Assembly: GCA_026874595.1 (NCBI GenBank) | Contig: CM049312.1 | Location: forward strand, 70,150,929 to 70,214,928 | Origin: Sipunculus nudus | Taxonomy: Eukaryota; Annelida; Sipuncula; Golfingiida; Sipunculidae | Length of the DNA: 64,000 nt | Direction: 5' to 3' | Shown: in pieces, positions 38,501 to 47,627 of the stretch | Position numbering within the stretch: the stretch's first letter is position 1 | Layout of the letters: the number at the start of each line of letters is the position of its first letter | Notes under the pieces: model-generated | What the model was told of the DNA's origin: nothing | Databases searched by the model: none | What the model saw: the letters and a program-made list of their open reading frames with translations, nothing else | Made by a program: the position numbers and the translations under genes

Positions 38501-41180
38501 TTTTATTATTTTTAAATCATAAATGTTCAAAACTGAATTTAAAAGAAAATAATGCCACAACATGGCATCTACAAGAATATTCATAGAATCACTATTAATA
38601 AGTTTTGCACATTGGAGTTTTCAGTACATGCTTAATTTTATTCACCAAAATAAAATAAAAGATTCAGTAAATTTAATAAAATAAAACATCTTTTCAAATA
38701 AAGAATACACACTGTTGGTTGAATGAGGGACAAACAATATCATTGAGCTAATTACTATCCCAGTTTTAATTTATTACTGGAATTAATAGTCAATTTCACA
38801 CCTGGTGAAGTTTTTACTCTTCTGAAGTAAGGATTTACTTATCTGATGAACACCCACACTTTCATAGCAATACACCACTTTGTGGACACATAAATGTACA
38901 CTTTAATCATTGTAACCCTGGTGTTCAATACAAAATCTAAAATGTAGCATAGCCTAGAATAAGAATGAATTAATACAGAAGATAATTATAAATTCATCTA
39001 GTTTATGCACCATCTGGGGGGGGGGGGGGGGGGGGGAGTGCAGGGCAGAGGGGAAGCCTGCTGGTAGTGGCCAAGCTGAGCCAAGGCAAGCTGCCTGGGG
39101 TGGGTTACATAATGCAAGTAAAGGCTGTACTACTAGGTGGGCTAGATGTAAACAACACTTGACAAGGTGTATGAAAACGTGAATAAAAGCTATTCTTTCA
39201 AATCAATTTCTTTGAAATTTCAGATTTTAAAAGATTAAATACTTATGTATATATGCTGTGAAAATTAAATCAACAGTGCTTACAGGGGAAAAAATGCCAT
39301 TGCCAAAGTTGGACAAAATTTAAGGTATTGATTTTTTATTTATGCTAATAACTTGAAAAATTTGCAAAAATTCAGATCTAATTTTGGGTAAACAATTGAA
39401 TCTTGATTAAATAAAGTTATATTCCTGAAAAAAAGTCTCTAGGTTCAGCAATTCTCATGTTAGGTGAGTAAGTATACTTACTGATTTTTTAAAAATTGCA
39501 TTATATTTGGGCCCAAAATAATACCCAATACTGATCTAATTTTTGGTATGTTCATAGAGAATGTATGAAAGAATGTGAATACTAAATATGATCAAAAACA
39601 GATCAGTGGTTTTGATATTAGGCAGCCTTGAAGTGTAACAATGGCTTTTTTTTTTATGGAAAACGGAGGTTTTTCCTCAATATCTCGAAGGAACAAAGTC
39701 CTTATGACCCAATTTTTGGTATGGTAGGAGATTTTGGGGACATCTTACATTATGCCAACAGCCTGGGGAGCATAGAGATGTGCACTGAATGACCTACAGT
39801 CATCAAAGGATATACAACAAGAGCCTCCAAAAAAATTCAATAACTAGCCTAATTATGCAGCTTTTATTTTCAAATTTCAGATTTTAACAGATTAAATCCT
39901 TATGTGTACATGCTGTGAAAATTAAATCCACTGTTCTTACAGGAAAAAAAAGTGCCGTAGCCAAAGTTGGGCAAAATTTAAAGAAAACCAGATGAGTGGT
40001 TTTGATATAAGCCAGTCCTGAAGTGTAAAAATAGATTTCTAATAAAAAATTGAGTATTTTCCTTAATATCTCGAAGGAACGAAGTCCTATTGACCCAATT
40101 TTTGGCATGGTAGGAGATTTTGGGGACATCTAACTGTATGCTTAAATTAAGATTCGTAGGTCCAATGGTGTCGAAACGTGCCAGTCATATGGACAGACAT
40201 CCGGACAGATGGACGGACAGACGGACGAAGGGACAGACAGACGGACGACGGACAATGGACCACGACTTTAGCTCAGATCACTTATAGTCAGCTGAGCTAA
40301 AAATTGCAAAATTCAGATCTAATTTTCAGTATACAATTGAATCTTAACTAAATGAAGTTATATCCCTGAAAAAACATCTCTAGCATCAGCAATTCTTATG
40401 TTAAGTGAGTAAATATATTTCCTGATTTTTTACAAGGTGCATTATGTTTGGGCCAATAACTTCAACATATTACACACTTCTGACCTAATTTTTGGTATGT
40501 ACATAGGAAATGTATGGAAGAATTTATATGGATATTTACTATGATCAAATTCAGATCAGTGGTTTTGAGATTAGGCAGTCTTGAATTGTAACAATGGGTT
40601 TTAATGGAAAACGGAGGTTTTTCCTTAATATCTCGAAGGAACAAAGCCTTAGAGACCCAATTTTCAGTATGGTGGGAGATTTTTGAGACATCTAACTGTA
40701 TGCAATATTTTGAATTCGTAGGTCCAACAGTTTCAAAATGTGCCCTGTTAATGGACGTCCGGCCGGACGATGGACAAAGGACCACGACTATAGCTCAGTA
40801 ACTTATAGTCAGCTGAGCTAAAAAGTCTTAAATTTACTACTTAAGAAAGAATTGAATCAAAAATTGCACTGAAGGTAAAGAATCAATATATGAATCAATT
40901 CTAAGGGCCCTCACAATTCAATAGGCCTATACCCTTATATATATATTGCATATATATTGTAAGTTATTCACTTACCAGTCGACATCCTGACCTGTGAGTG
41001 TGACTTGAGGTCCACCCTGTACGGTGACATGTTGATGTCAGCTGGACCTAGCGGCACCTGGTCCTGTTTACCGTATGCTGCTTCTATGTGATTGGACACC
41101 TGGGGTACATATGACCTCCAGTTTCCGTCATCATTCAACCACTGCCATACAACTACCCTCTTGATGCTTGCTGAAGCCAT
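21313..41180 (-). CDS. DTX: Deltex-type E3 ubiquitin ligase (WWE-WWE-RING-DTC)
   Basis: Deltex proteins are RING E3 ligases linked to Notch signalling; the DTC domain can bind ADP-ribose/NAD. Coding exons, 5' to 3' on the minus strand: 41180-40976, 35025-34437, 33976-33945, 31250-31146, 29613-29528, 28504-28349, 25329-25171, 23038-22949, 21534-21313. They sum to 1644 nt (547 aa plus stop) with every phase consistent. Order: WWE1 about residues 8-65, WWE2 about 86-150, a Ser/Ala/Pro- then Ser/Arg/Lys-rich linker to about 310, RING 341-400 (C341, C344, C373, H375, H378, C381, C397, C400), then DTC to the end with [20 protein letters not shown]. The double WWE plus DTC matches the DTX1/DTX4 type, a little shorter than the ~620-aa human proteins. 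The ATG at 41180 has a good context and follows an acceptor at 41189, so 5' UTR exon(s) lie farther upstream and were not found. Confidence 0.93.
22125..22375. repeat. MITE-like repeat, copy 3 with arms inverted
   Basis: The left part (gaggtttcagcaccagggct) is the reverse complement of the right part (agccctggtggtgaaaccca), so this copy has facing arms, unlike the two PIGS-intron copies. Confidence 0.5.
22949..23038 (-). CDS. DTX: Deltex exon 8 (DTC middle)
   Basis: 90 nt, 30 codons: [20 protein letters not shown] and [10 protein letters not shown], between ggacag and GTCAGT. This is the HPNPG...RGFPR signature of the Deltex C-terminal domain. Confidence 0.95.
23790..24890. repeat. Degenerate tandem/dispersed repeat cluster in Deltex intron
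   Basis: Recurrent words: ggcaccaccagtctt, atggaggtatc, ggacatgcacaatttcag, and cattgaaccactcc, with spacings from about 90 to 230 bp. The terminal part (24775-24890) matches 41810-41945. Confidence 0.65.
24917..25190 (-). repeat. 37-bp minisatellite made of the Deltex exon 7 end plus its splice donor
   Basis: On the minus strand the word ATCCCTCCAGGTATACAG|GTGAGTGG, which is the end of exon 7 and its donor, recurs with a spacing of 36-38 bp. Copies have their exon/intron border at 25171 (the real one), 25135, 25098, about 25060 (donor lost), about 25023 (GG instead of GT), 24986 and 24949. Those at 25135, 25098 and 24986 keep strong donors. Confidence 0.9.
25171..25329 (-). CDS. DTX: Deltex exon 7 (RING end and DTC start)
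   Basis: 159 nt, 53 codons. Encodes [20 protein letters not shown] through [12 protein letters not shown]. The CPTC pair closes the RING. The donor CAG|GTGAGT at 25170-25169 heads an array of similar donors in the intron (24917-25190). Confidence 0.94.
25428..27894 (+). mobile_element. Repeat element E1 with terminal 14-bp hairpin
   Basis: Begins near acaagggacccatgggtcac and gctcagctg (25451-25459). It ends in a ggacggacg microsatellite and a hairpin TAGCTCAGATGACT-tat-AGTCAGCTGAGCTA (27864-27894, one mismatch). A second copy of the start word is at about 26022, so this may be a composite. The block 26381-27790 is about 90% like 38270-39760 by eye. Confidence 0.6.
27041..27054 (+). repeat. 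14-base poly(G) run in E1
   Basis: Same relative place as the 21-base G run at 39016-39036 in E2, in front of a GC-rich agtgcagggcagagg block. Confidence 0.8.
28349..28504 (-). CDS. DTX: Deltex exon 6 (RING)
   Basis: 156 nt, 52 codons, between tttacag and GTAAGT. Encodes [20 protein letters not shown] through [20 protein letters not shown]: the first zinc-binding pairs and the central Cys/His cluster of the RING finger. Confidence 0.95.
28709..28970 (-). mobile_element. Decayed copy of the 12193 Helentron-like family
   Basis: Contains gttgtcagaaatgcagcatt, atcaaaatctgtttttaact and a cttggtggaggga end, matching 63244-63509. The CTAG end is not preserved. Confidence 0.45.
29528..29613 (-). 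CDS. DTX: Deltex exon 5 (pre-RING helix)
   Basis: 86 nt between tttcag and GTCAGT. Encodes [20 protein letters not shown] and EVTDPPAE, the acidic segment that precedes the RING in Deltex proteins; joining to the next exon gives PPAEDCCICCE. Confidence 0.9.
29731..29800. repeat. Inverted pair of tRNA-like (SINE head) fragments
   Basis: The left arm ggtaattgaacccatgacct and the right arm aggtcatgggtttgattacc are inverse copies apart from two bases. Each reads like a box B (GGGTTYRATTACC) in its own direction. Confidence 0.5.
30955..31125 (-). repeat. Dispersed repeat, inverted copy beside Deltex exon 4
   Basis: Reverse-complement counterpart of 16796-17160: aaaaccaatcccaacc, aaatttgaatgaaatcagat and the ggacggacagacagac microsatellite. 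Its end is about 20 bp from the exon 4 donor. Confidence 0.6.
31146..31250 (-). CDS. DTX: Deltex exon 4 (basic Ser-rich linker)
   Basis: 105 nt between attacag and GTGAGT. The frame demanded by both neighbours reads [20 protein letters not shown] and then [14 protein letters not shown], a basic Ser/Arg/Lys segment. The longer open frame across the region is a different frame and does not fit the phases. Confidence 0.8.
31513..33369. mobile_element. Foldback/MITE-type element with ~355-bp inverted arms
   Basis: Outer word ATATGTCAAGGCCC at 31513 and its inverse ending at 33369. Left arm about 31513-31877, right arm about 33018-33369, near-identical by eye. Each arm has 13 GATC words (my count), many in palindromes (GCGATCGC, TGTGATCACA, AGATCTTAGATCT). 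The 1.1-kb centre has no open transposase frame. The element lies in the Deltex intron between exons 3 and 4 and abuts (TA)n. Confidence 0.8.
31789..31995 (+). repeat. Tandem copy (~111 bp) of the inner arm segment
   Basis: The segment tatcacaggagtgaaacatt...gcatggtaccattt at 31789-31877 recurs with changes at 31900-31995, so the left arm's inner part is duplicated. Confidence 0.7.
33366..33652. repeat. Three (TA)n microsatellites
   Basis: (TA)n tracts at about 33368-33404, 33478-33508 and 33605-33648, separated by unique sequence. Confidence 0.85.
33694..33870 (-). mobile_element. SINE fragment related to 61398-61600
   Basis: Shares the body order ttatcacaactaatctaggc, caatctccatgactgg, gagaaaacctcgggccttca and actctcatagtcatg with the element at 61398. 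The tRNA-like head is badly worn. Confidence 0.6.
33945..33976 (-). CDS. DTX: Deltex microexon 3
   Basis: A 32-nt exon ([11 protein letters not shown]) between ttacaag and GTAAGT. It is supported because exon 2 ends with two bases of a codon and exon 4 needs one base; this exon satisfies both. It continues the Ser-rich linker. Confidence 0.75.
34437..35025 (-). CDS. DTX: Deltex exon 2 (WWE2 and Ser/Ala/Pro linker)
   Basis: 589 nt between acaag and GTATTT. It begins [20 protein letters not shown], then the second WWE ([40 protein letters not shown]), an Arg/Thr-rich segment and a low-complexity Ala/Ser/Pro region. The linker is not expected to be conserved. Confidence 0.92.
35459..35532. repeat. 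(TA)n microsatellite at left flank of the hAT-like element
   Basis: (TA)n with a single gata interruption; continues beyond the element at 37578-37600, so the element sits inside one microsatellite. Confidence 0.85.
35533..37577. mobile_element. hAT-like nonautonomous DNA transposon (2.0 kb)
   Basis: A perfect 15-bp terminal inverted repeat: CAGTGTTGCTCCTAG at 35533-35547 and its inverse at 37563-37577. The CAGTGTTG start is usual for hAT ends. The 8-bp target duplication cannot be read because both flanks are (TA)n. Open frames inside (longest 118 codons, 36032-36388) show no transposase motif. It lies in Deltex intron 1. Confidence 0.7.
36621..36756 (+). repeat. 68-bp tandem duplication inside the hAT-like element
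   Basis: gcttgaaaattacgaggaag at 36621 and again at 36689. Each unit holds a near-palindrome around cataTATGcctatgatt. Confidence 0.85.
38332..38465 (+). repeat. 69-bp tandem duplication inside E2
   Basis: ctgaaaatataagttaaaat at 38332 and ctgaaactataagttaaaat at 38401, both followed by gttgcaaaagttgcaatcat. E1 has one copy only. Confidence 0.75.
39016..39036 (+). repeat. 21-base poly(G) run in E2
   Basis: Homologous to 27041-27054, with different length, as expected for a slippage-prone tract. Confidence 0.8.
40976..41180 (-). CDS. DTX: Deltex exon 1 (WWE1)
   Basis: Start codon at 41178-41180 preceded by aaactgcc and a splice acceptor ending at 41189. Encodes the first WWE domain: [18 protein letters not shown], then [12 protein letters not shown] and [14 protein letters not shown]. 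Donor CTG|GTAAGT. Confidence 0.93.
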
Positions 41181-41274
41181 GGCAGTTTCTACAGTAAAAA
41201 TTTAGTAGAACTAAAATACTAATTTTTAATATGACATTGTATGAAAACTTAAAACAAGTCCTACATCACTGGCA

Positions 41275-41945
41275 GCAATGTATTAAAAAAGAGAATAGTA
41301 GGTAGCACCACCTGTCTGGTCTACATCAAAACTGTCCATGAAGGATAAACATGCAAAATTTCAAGCTGATACATCCATCCACTCATAAGATATGTGCCAT
41401 TTTTCACCAAAAACAGATTAATGGATGGACAATGTGTAAACAATTGTAAGTGGTGCCAAAAGGTTTGTGTACAAGATGGAGGTCTCCAAGATCTATGAAC
41501 AAGCACAAATTCAGGCTGATATGTCAAACCATTCAAGATGGATGGACATGCCAAATTTGAGGCCTATAAATTGAATCACTCCTAAGATACAAGTGATTTT
41601 CACCCAAAGCAAACGCACGGTTGGCCACCAAACGTGAACGATTGCAGATGGTGCCACCAGTGCCAGATGAAGGTATCCAAGATTTATGGACATGCATAAT
41701 TTCAGCACAATATATTGAACCATTCCTCAGATATGTGCTATTATTAGTAGAAAAAGAGGCACAGATGGACATTTTGTGAAAAGCACTGCAGGTAGTACCA
41801 CCAATCTTTGTTAGGCATGAGTTCACATATGAACCAAAAATTAAATGCTGAGTTTCAAAAAGGTCAATCAAAGTGTCTCAGAGGAGTTCTTCAAAGACAA
41901 ACGCAGTGGCAGAACCTGTGTGAGAACAGTATCCGCAAACCTTTG
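41275..41945. repeat. Second copy of the degenerate repeat cluster, just upstream of Deltex exon 1
   Basis: Same words as 23790-24890 (ggtgccaccag, atgcaaaatttcaag, gcatgagttcacatat, aaacgcagtggcagaacc). It starts about 90 bp beyond the exon 1 acceptor. Confidence 0.65.
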
Positions 41946-42200
41946 AGTAGCTTGTGATGTTTGCTATGCATGAGAGACTACTGTATGTTCCTTCAGTGAA
42001 ATTGTGATGTTTGCATCCATTTGTGATGGAATCTCTGGAAAGATGGATGCACCCTCAGGTGACTAAGTAGCTTGTGATGTTTGCTATGCATAAGAGACTA
42101 CTGTATGTTCCTTCAATTAATTTGTGAGGTTTGCATCCATGTGTGATGGTATCTCAGGAAAGAAAGGTGTGAAGGGGATGACAGACTAACTTCTGATGTT
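41945..42200 (+). repeat. ~120-bp tandem repeat, two copies and a partial third
   Basis: gtagcttgtgatgtttgcta at 41947 and 42067; a worn third start (taacttctgatgttcacta) near 42186. Confidence 0.8.
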
Positions 42201-42898
42201 CACTATGACCTGTACACCACTGTCACTGTACATCCACTACACCTGTACATGTGAAAATAATTTGTGATATCTCCCCACCCACAATTATCAGGGTCACAAA
42301 AATATAATTTTGAAAGCACTAAATCCTGCAAAAAAATGGGGCTCCTGGATGACCCATATCTGTCTGGCTGCAGACAGGTATACGGATACAGTACATTAAC
42401 TAAAATATAGCCCTAATGCATTAAATAGTTCAATGAAGAAGGAACAAAGAGAGAGCATAATTATTATAATTAATTATTCTATATGAGTATAATATGGGAT
42501 AATGTAAAGGTTGACAGTATTTGGAACTTTGGATAAAACCTGACCAAGCACTTTGAAACAGAAATTATAGTTGCTTTATCCTACTCTGATTTTAGGATAC
42601 GGCATGGTCCCAAAAAAGTGTTATTCCTCTGTGGACTTTGCCAGTACAAGTCCCCTTGTAACCATACTCTGTCTGCAGATCAGATTCTTACCTGAATGCG
42701 GTTCAAGGTAATTTCTTGTTGCAACCCATTACTAGAAACCCCTCATGGGGGCTGCCATTTTGCATACACACTAAATTCTAAACCCAAGATCCTATGACAG
42801 GTCCTATGACAGGTCATGTCAAAATTATGGGTATACCACTGCTGGGACTAGTTTCACAAATTTGTTGAGATAGTTCCATCAGTAAAAATTGATACATG

Positions 42899-43487
42899 TG
42901 TAGCGAACCGGGGTTTCACTTCCCAGCGCTATGCGGGTTCGGACTTCGGGGGTAATGACTAACGGTATTTTAGATGACAAAACAAGGCAAAAGTTCATAA
43001 CTGTTCTGTGCAGCGGTCACTCCGATTCCAACGAAAGTAGACACGAAGACAGTAGCTTGATTAGAATAATTATATACAATAAATCATGACAAATTACAGT
43101 TATACCAGACTCGGTATGATTAATAACACACAATTATACTTTCAATCCACGGGTCCCCGTATCACCTGCTCCAGGGGCCGATTGTCCGCCATGATCTTAA
43201 AGCGGTGGGCCGAGATATTAAATCAAGCCAATGTTGAGGTTCCTCGCAATGTCACGGCCCGTACTGTGTATAAAATACGTTCACAATACCTAACCTTCAC
43301 AGATGTATAGTTCACTAGGCTGGGACACACTTTTTCTTAGTTCTGTTCACGGTTTTCTCCCCGTCTGATACTGGCCATATCTTCGTGCCTAGATCCAAGC
43401 TGCTTCTCTCCTAAAACTAGTTCAGTACCGTAAAAACTAAACTGTTACCATAAAAACTTGGCCGACTACCAAGGGGGGTTTGCCACA
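42899..43487 (-). repeat. 3' LTR (left copy)
   Basis: Plus-strand ends TGTAGCGAACC and TTTGCCACA; matches 50414-51000 almost throughout. Confidence 0.95.
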
Positions 43488-43500
43488 TTCCTCCCCTCTT
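43488..43500 (-). other. Polypurine tract
   Basis: The minus strand reads AAGAGGGGAGGAA directly before the 3' LTR; the usual plus-strand primer site. Confidence 0.75.
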
Positions 43501-43959
43501 AGACCAAGACCGCCTGCGGTTTGGTCCAAAACAAATACACTAAATCAAACTCTAAATAGAATTAAATATAACATTAGAACACCCACAACTTCGGCGAGTT
43601 CTTACGAATGATAATCTGGCCGAAAACTATGACATTTTCCTTTCTCAACCGGTCTATAGCTACTAATTGATCCGGCAAGTACTAAAAATGATTTGAGCTA
43701 AACTTAACAGAACTTCGATCAATTGGACTGAGGAACATCTCTGGCTAACCTTTATTTCCCTAATAACCTGGTAGTTCTTTAATGGCACATTTCTTCGCCC
43801 AAGGGCATACCTATTAAGTAAGACCGGTACCCTTGGCGGCTCTACCATGTCAACCGATTTACCAAATTTATGAGTCTGGTCACCATAACTCCAATTTCCC
43901 CGTCTCTTTGAAAGTGTCTGTTGGTCATTTAGCCGTTTAATAAGTCCCTTGCCTCTCTC

Positions 43960-44496
43960 TTACAAGTTAAGTCTGTCAACTGGCTTCTTGACACGCATAC
44001 CCCGGCCTAACGGAAAATCATAGGCACGCACTGTATCATCGCCCATATTTTCATTGTCTGTGTCCTCGCCGATGTACGAGAAGGGCTGTGGAGGAGTTTC
44101 AACTTCCCGATTGTCCAGGTCACTCCTGGTTCGGGGCTTCCCTTCCTCCGCATCATCCTCTCTACAAGGTTCACTCTGCTGGTCATCACTAACCCCTGGC
44201 TCCTCTTGACCCACCAACGGATCTCCTAACAACGCATCCTCGTCGCTCTCCTGGTCAGGAGCCTCCGTCCGGATCCAGCTTTCACGGGGTGGATCTCCCA
44301 AGTAAGACTTCAATTGATCCATATAAACAACAACCTTACTAGGTTTATCTGGGGCCTCTTGAATACGAAGATTGACATCAGTCACCTCATCAGTCACAAG
44401 ATATGGGCCCGTCCAACCTCTGCCAAGTTTCTGGTGGGTAATAGTACCACACCCAGTTTCCAATTGGGAATTTCCGGTAGATTGCATTAACATCAT
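43960..44496 (-). pseudogene. Gypsy integrase C-terminus (GPY/F-like), out of frame
   Basis: Holds KLGRGWTGPYLVTDEVTDVN and VVYMDQLKSY, the GPY/F-type module that follows the integrase core, then an acidic low-complexity tail ending near MRVKKPVDRLNL. It is in a different frame from the integrase core. Confidence 0.8.
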
Positions 44497-45940
44497 AGTT
44501 GCGTTTTTGCCGCTCTGCTGCCTGCTTCAGATATTTCCGGGCATACTCATGGGTGAGCATAGTGGCCTCCTTCACCCAGGTCACATACTCGTTTGGGCAC
44601 TGGGGTACCTGGTCTTTTGGGGGTCCTCCCATAAGCAAATCTATAGGCATTGTCTTTTCTCTGCCCAGAAACATCAAGTCTGGCCAGCACTTGGTACTGT
44701 CATGGGCGGTCGCTCGATACGCAGACATCACATATGGTAACAAATCATCCCAGTTGTCCTGGTAGTCATTGACGAAACAGGACAACATCTGCAGTAATGT
44801 CCTATTTGCAAGTTCCACTATCGCATCGCTCTGCGGACGATTGGTACTAGTCCGGGTTTTGTCAATCTCCAGCAACTTAAATAGCTGATTCATCAGCTTT
44901 GACTGGAAATCAGGACCCTGGTCACTGTGCAAAACACTTGGTATACCATATTTCAAGATGAACTCATGCATTAACCTTTCTGCGATGGTTTGAGCGGTAT
45001 GGTCTGGCATTGCATACGCCTCCGCCCACTTTGTGAAGTAATCTGAAATGACACAAATGTACTGATTTCCATTTTCCGTGGTCCTGAGTGGTCCTAATAT
45101 GTCCATGGCCACACGCTCCATCCTGTCTCCAACAGGGCTTTGATGAAGTGGTGCTTTACGGGGTCCTGTGCGTGGTTTTCGACTCGCACACACGTTGCAT
45201 CTTTGGCACCATCGTATCACATCCCGCTTGTGACCAGGCCAGTAAAAGCGTTGGCGTACATTGTGTAGAGTTTTTGTTTTGCCTAAGTGTCCAGCAAGTC
45301 TCTTATTATGGACAAACTTCATGATTTGTTTTCTCAACGGCCACGGTGTCATGAGTTGTCGGACTTTTGGCATGTCGTTACTAGGAGCCCACTCTCTATA
45401 TAGTAAATTGTCCAGAATCACTAAGTTTTTCCACTGGCTCCATAATGCCTTTAAGTCTCGTGATTCCATTGTTATCACAGCCCATGGTGGCTTTTGTTTA
45501 TCTCTGGTTAGGAGGATTTTTATTTTCGATATCGCAGGATCCTCTTGCTGTAGCTTTTGGAGGGCATCTGTGTCATACTCTTGACACCACTCCTCAAATG
45601 ACTGATGATCTGGGGAGCTTTGAGCGGTATCATTCTCTGTGTCACCAGCCGCTTGACTCCGGGTATGCACGGCAGAGATCTTTCTGGTATCTGGTCTTAA
45701 ATAGTCCTCTCTTTTGCACTGCCGACATGGAACCCTACTTAAAGCATCAGCGTTGGCATGCTTGGCCCCTGCTCGGGTTTGGATTTCAAACGAGTACATG
45801 TCTAACACAGTAAGCCATCGTGCTAACATCCCTTCAACGTTCCGAAAGTTCTTTAACCATCTCAGTGACGCATGATCAGTTCGGAGAATAAAGTTTCGTC
45901 CCCACAAGTACTGTCTAAAATGTTTAATGAATGTTACCAC
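44390..45940 (-). pseudogene. Gypsy RNase H end and integrase
   Basis: Continues the frame after the TGA at 45974. Shows the RNase H end (FILRTDHASLRWLKNF), the integrase H2C2 zinc finger (HLGKTKTLHNVRQRFYWPG, CQRCNVC) and a D-D-E core: VAMDILGPL, LHSDQGPDFQS and DAIVELANRTL. All three acidic residues are present. A frameshift near 44450-44490 displaces the C-terminus. Confidence 0.9.
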
Positions 45941-45973
45941 TGCTAAGAGCTCACGTTTAGTGGTACAGTAGTT

Positions 45974-47554
45974 TCATTGGGAATGATTTAGGGTCCGGCT
46001 GCCATAAGTGATAACACGTTCTTGGCCACCTTGGAGTTGGGACAGCACGGCACCCATACCTTCACCACTCGCGTCGGTATCCAAAATAAACTGGTCGTCT
46101 TCAGTTGGATACGACAACAACGGAGCTTCCGTAAGTGCTTTCTTAAGCGCTTCAAATGACTTTTGGCACTTTTCAGTCCATTGAAACGATCTCTTTTTGG
46201 GGTTCCCTCTAGTCAAAGCAATCATCGGTGCATTGATTTCCGAGAATCGGTTGATGTGTCTACGGTAGTAGGCCGCTAAACCGAGAAAACTGCGAACTTC
46301 AGTTAAGCTATTTAGTACTGGCCATTCTTCAACTGCTTTGACTTTGTCGGGGTCACACCTGACACCATCAGCTGACACCAGGTGTCCTAAGAATGTCACA
46401 CTGCGTTGGAATAAATGGCATTTCTTTGGTTTCAATTTTAAGTTGGCTTCCCGAAACCTCTGCCACACAGTCATCAAATATTCTAGCGCATGGTCAAAGT
46501 CTATTCTGACACATATCACATCAACGATGTAAACAAGACACTGTCTCCACTGGAGACCTTGTAAGACATTTTCCATCAGGCGTTCGTAGCTCGCGGGCGC
46601 GTTACACAGGCCAAACGGCATGACCTTGAACTGGTGTAAGCCAAGATGTGTACAAAACGCAGTATTTTCCTTGGATCCATCGTCCGCCATCTTGAGCTGC
46701 CAATAGCCTGAGGCCATATCAAGTGTTGAAAACCACTGACTACCGGATAAAGTGTCCAACGAATCATCGATCCGTGGTAACGGATACGCGTCTTTCCGCG
46801 TCATGCTATTGAGTCGCCGCTAATCGACGCAGAAAGGTACACCTCCGTCCTTCTTTGTTACAAGCACTATTGGTGAGGCCCAAGGGCTGTTACTGGGCTC
46901 TATAATGTCTTGGTCCAGCATCTTTTGGACTTCATTTTCAACTACAGCTATCTGGGCCTGGGGTACCCGTCGCGGCGGTTGCTTAATCGGCGGGCTACAA
47001 CCAGTATCAATGTTGTGTTCAGCCATGTTGGTAAGGCCTAACTTTCCATCTGGTCCCAGAAAGACATCTTGGCACTCAAAAATGGCTGCCTTTAGGCGAC
47101 TCATTTGACTGCAAGTAAGGACATCAGGCACATTGTCGATCAATGGCTGTAGATGTTCAGGTAACTTTATGTCCTCATCTACATTAAGATGACTGATATC
47201 CGTATTGTTGTCAGTAGGTAGCGGAATAACTTGACCTACCTCTCTAAACTGGGCGATGGGTGTTGCTTTTGCCACTCTGATTGTCTCATTGCTGGGATTT
47301 ATCACTGTGACTGGCACAATCTTGTTGGATGTATTAATTACAATGCTACCAACAAGAAGCCCACTCTCCTTAACATATTCAGGGTCTGGCTCTAACACAG
47401 CATCTGTTGGTATCTCAGTCCTTAACTTTCCCAGTTTACACGGTATAGTTGCTTCATACTGTGATGGAATTATCATTGTCTCTTTGACGTGTACCCGAGC
47501 AACACTACTGCCAGACTGATAATGCATTTTACGAGGGACCCCTTTAACAATCAC
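45974..47554 (-). pseudogene. Gypsy reverse transcriptase and RNase H start, catalytically changed
   Basis: Blocks 47554-46820 and 46804-45974 share a frame and are split by TAG at 46820-46822. Motifs: IIEPSNSPWASPIVLVTKKD, LDMASGYWQL, TAFCTHLGLHQFKVMPFGLC, and the catalytic box read as YIVDV in place of the usual YIDDV (codon GTT at 46523-46525). The connection and RNase H start follow (QFILDTDASGEGMGAVLSQ). A TGA at 45974-45976 ends the block inside RNase H. Confidence 0.9.
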
Positions 47555-47627
47555 TTCCCCTCAACGCCTATCAGTCCGGGATCCTCAGCTGGCACAACCA
47601 CAAATGGAAAGCTCAAGCTTTCCCCAG

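Larger units (their letters stand above)
37857..40823 (+). mobile_element. Repeat element E2 and two extra partial ends
   Basis: Start word at 37857, block 38270-39760 like E1, then two further partial copies of the 3' part ending in the same hairpin at 40269-40300 and 40789-40821. It fills much of Deltex intron 1. Confidence 0.6.
41189..42898. other. Upstream of Deltex coding exon 1
   Basis: Should hold 5' UTR intron or promoter DNA, but I recognise neither a UTR exon nor a core promoter. Contains the repeat cluster at 41275-41945 and a 120-bp tandem repeat at 41945-42200. Confidence 0.5.
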
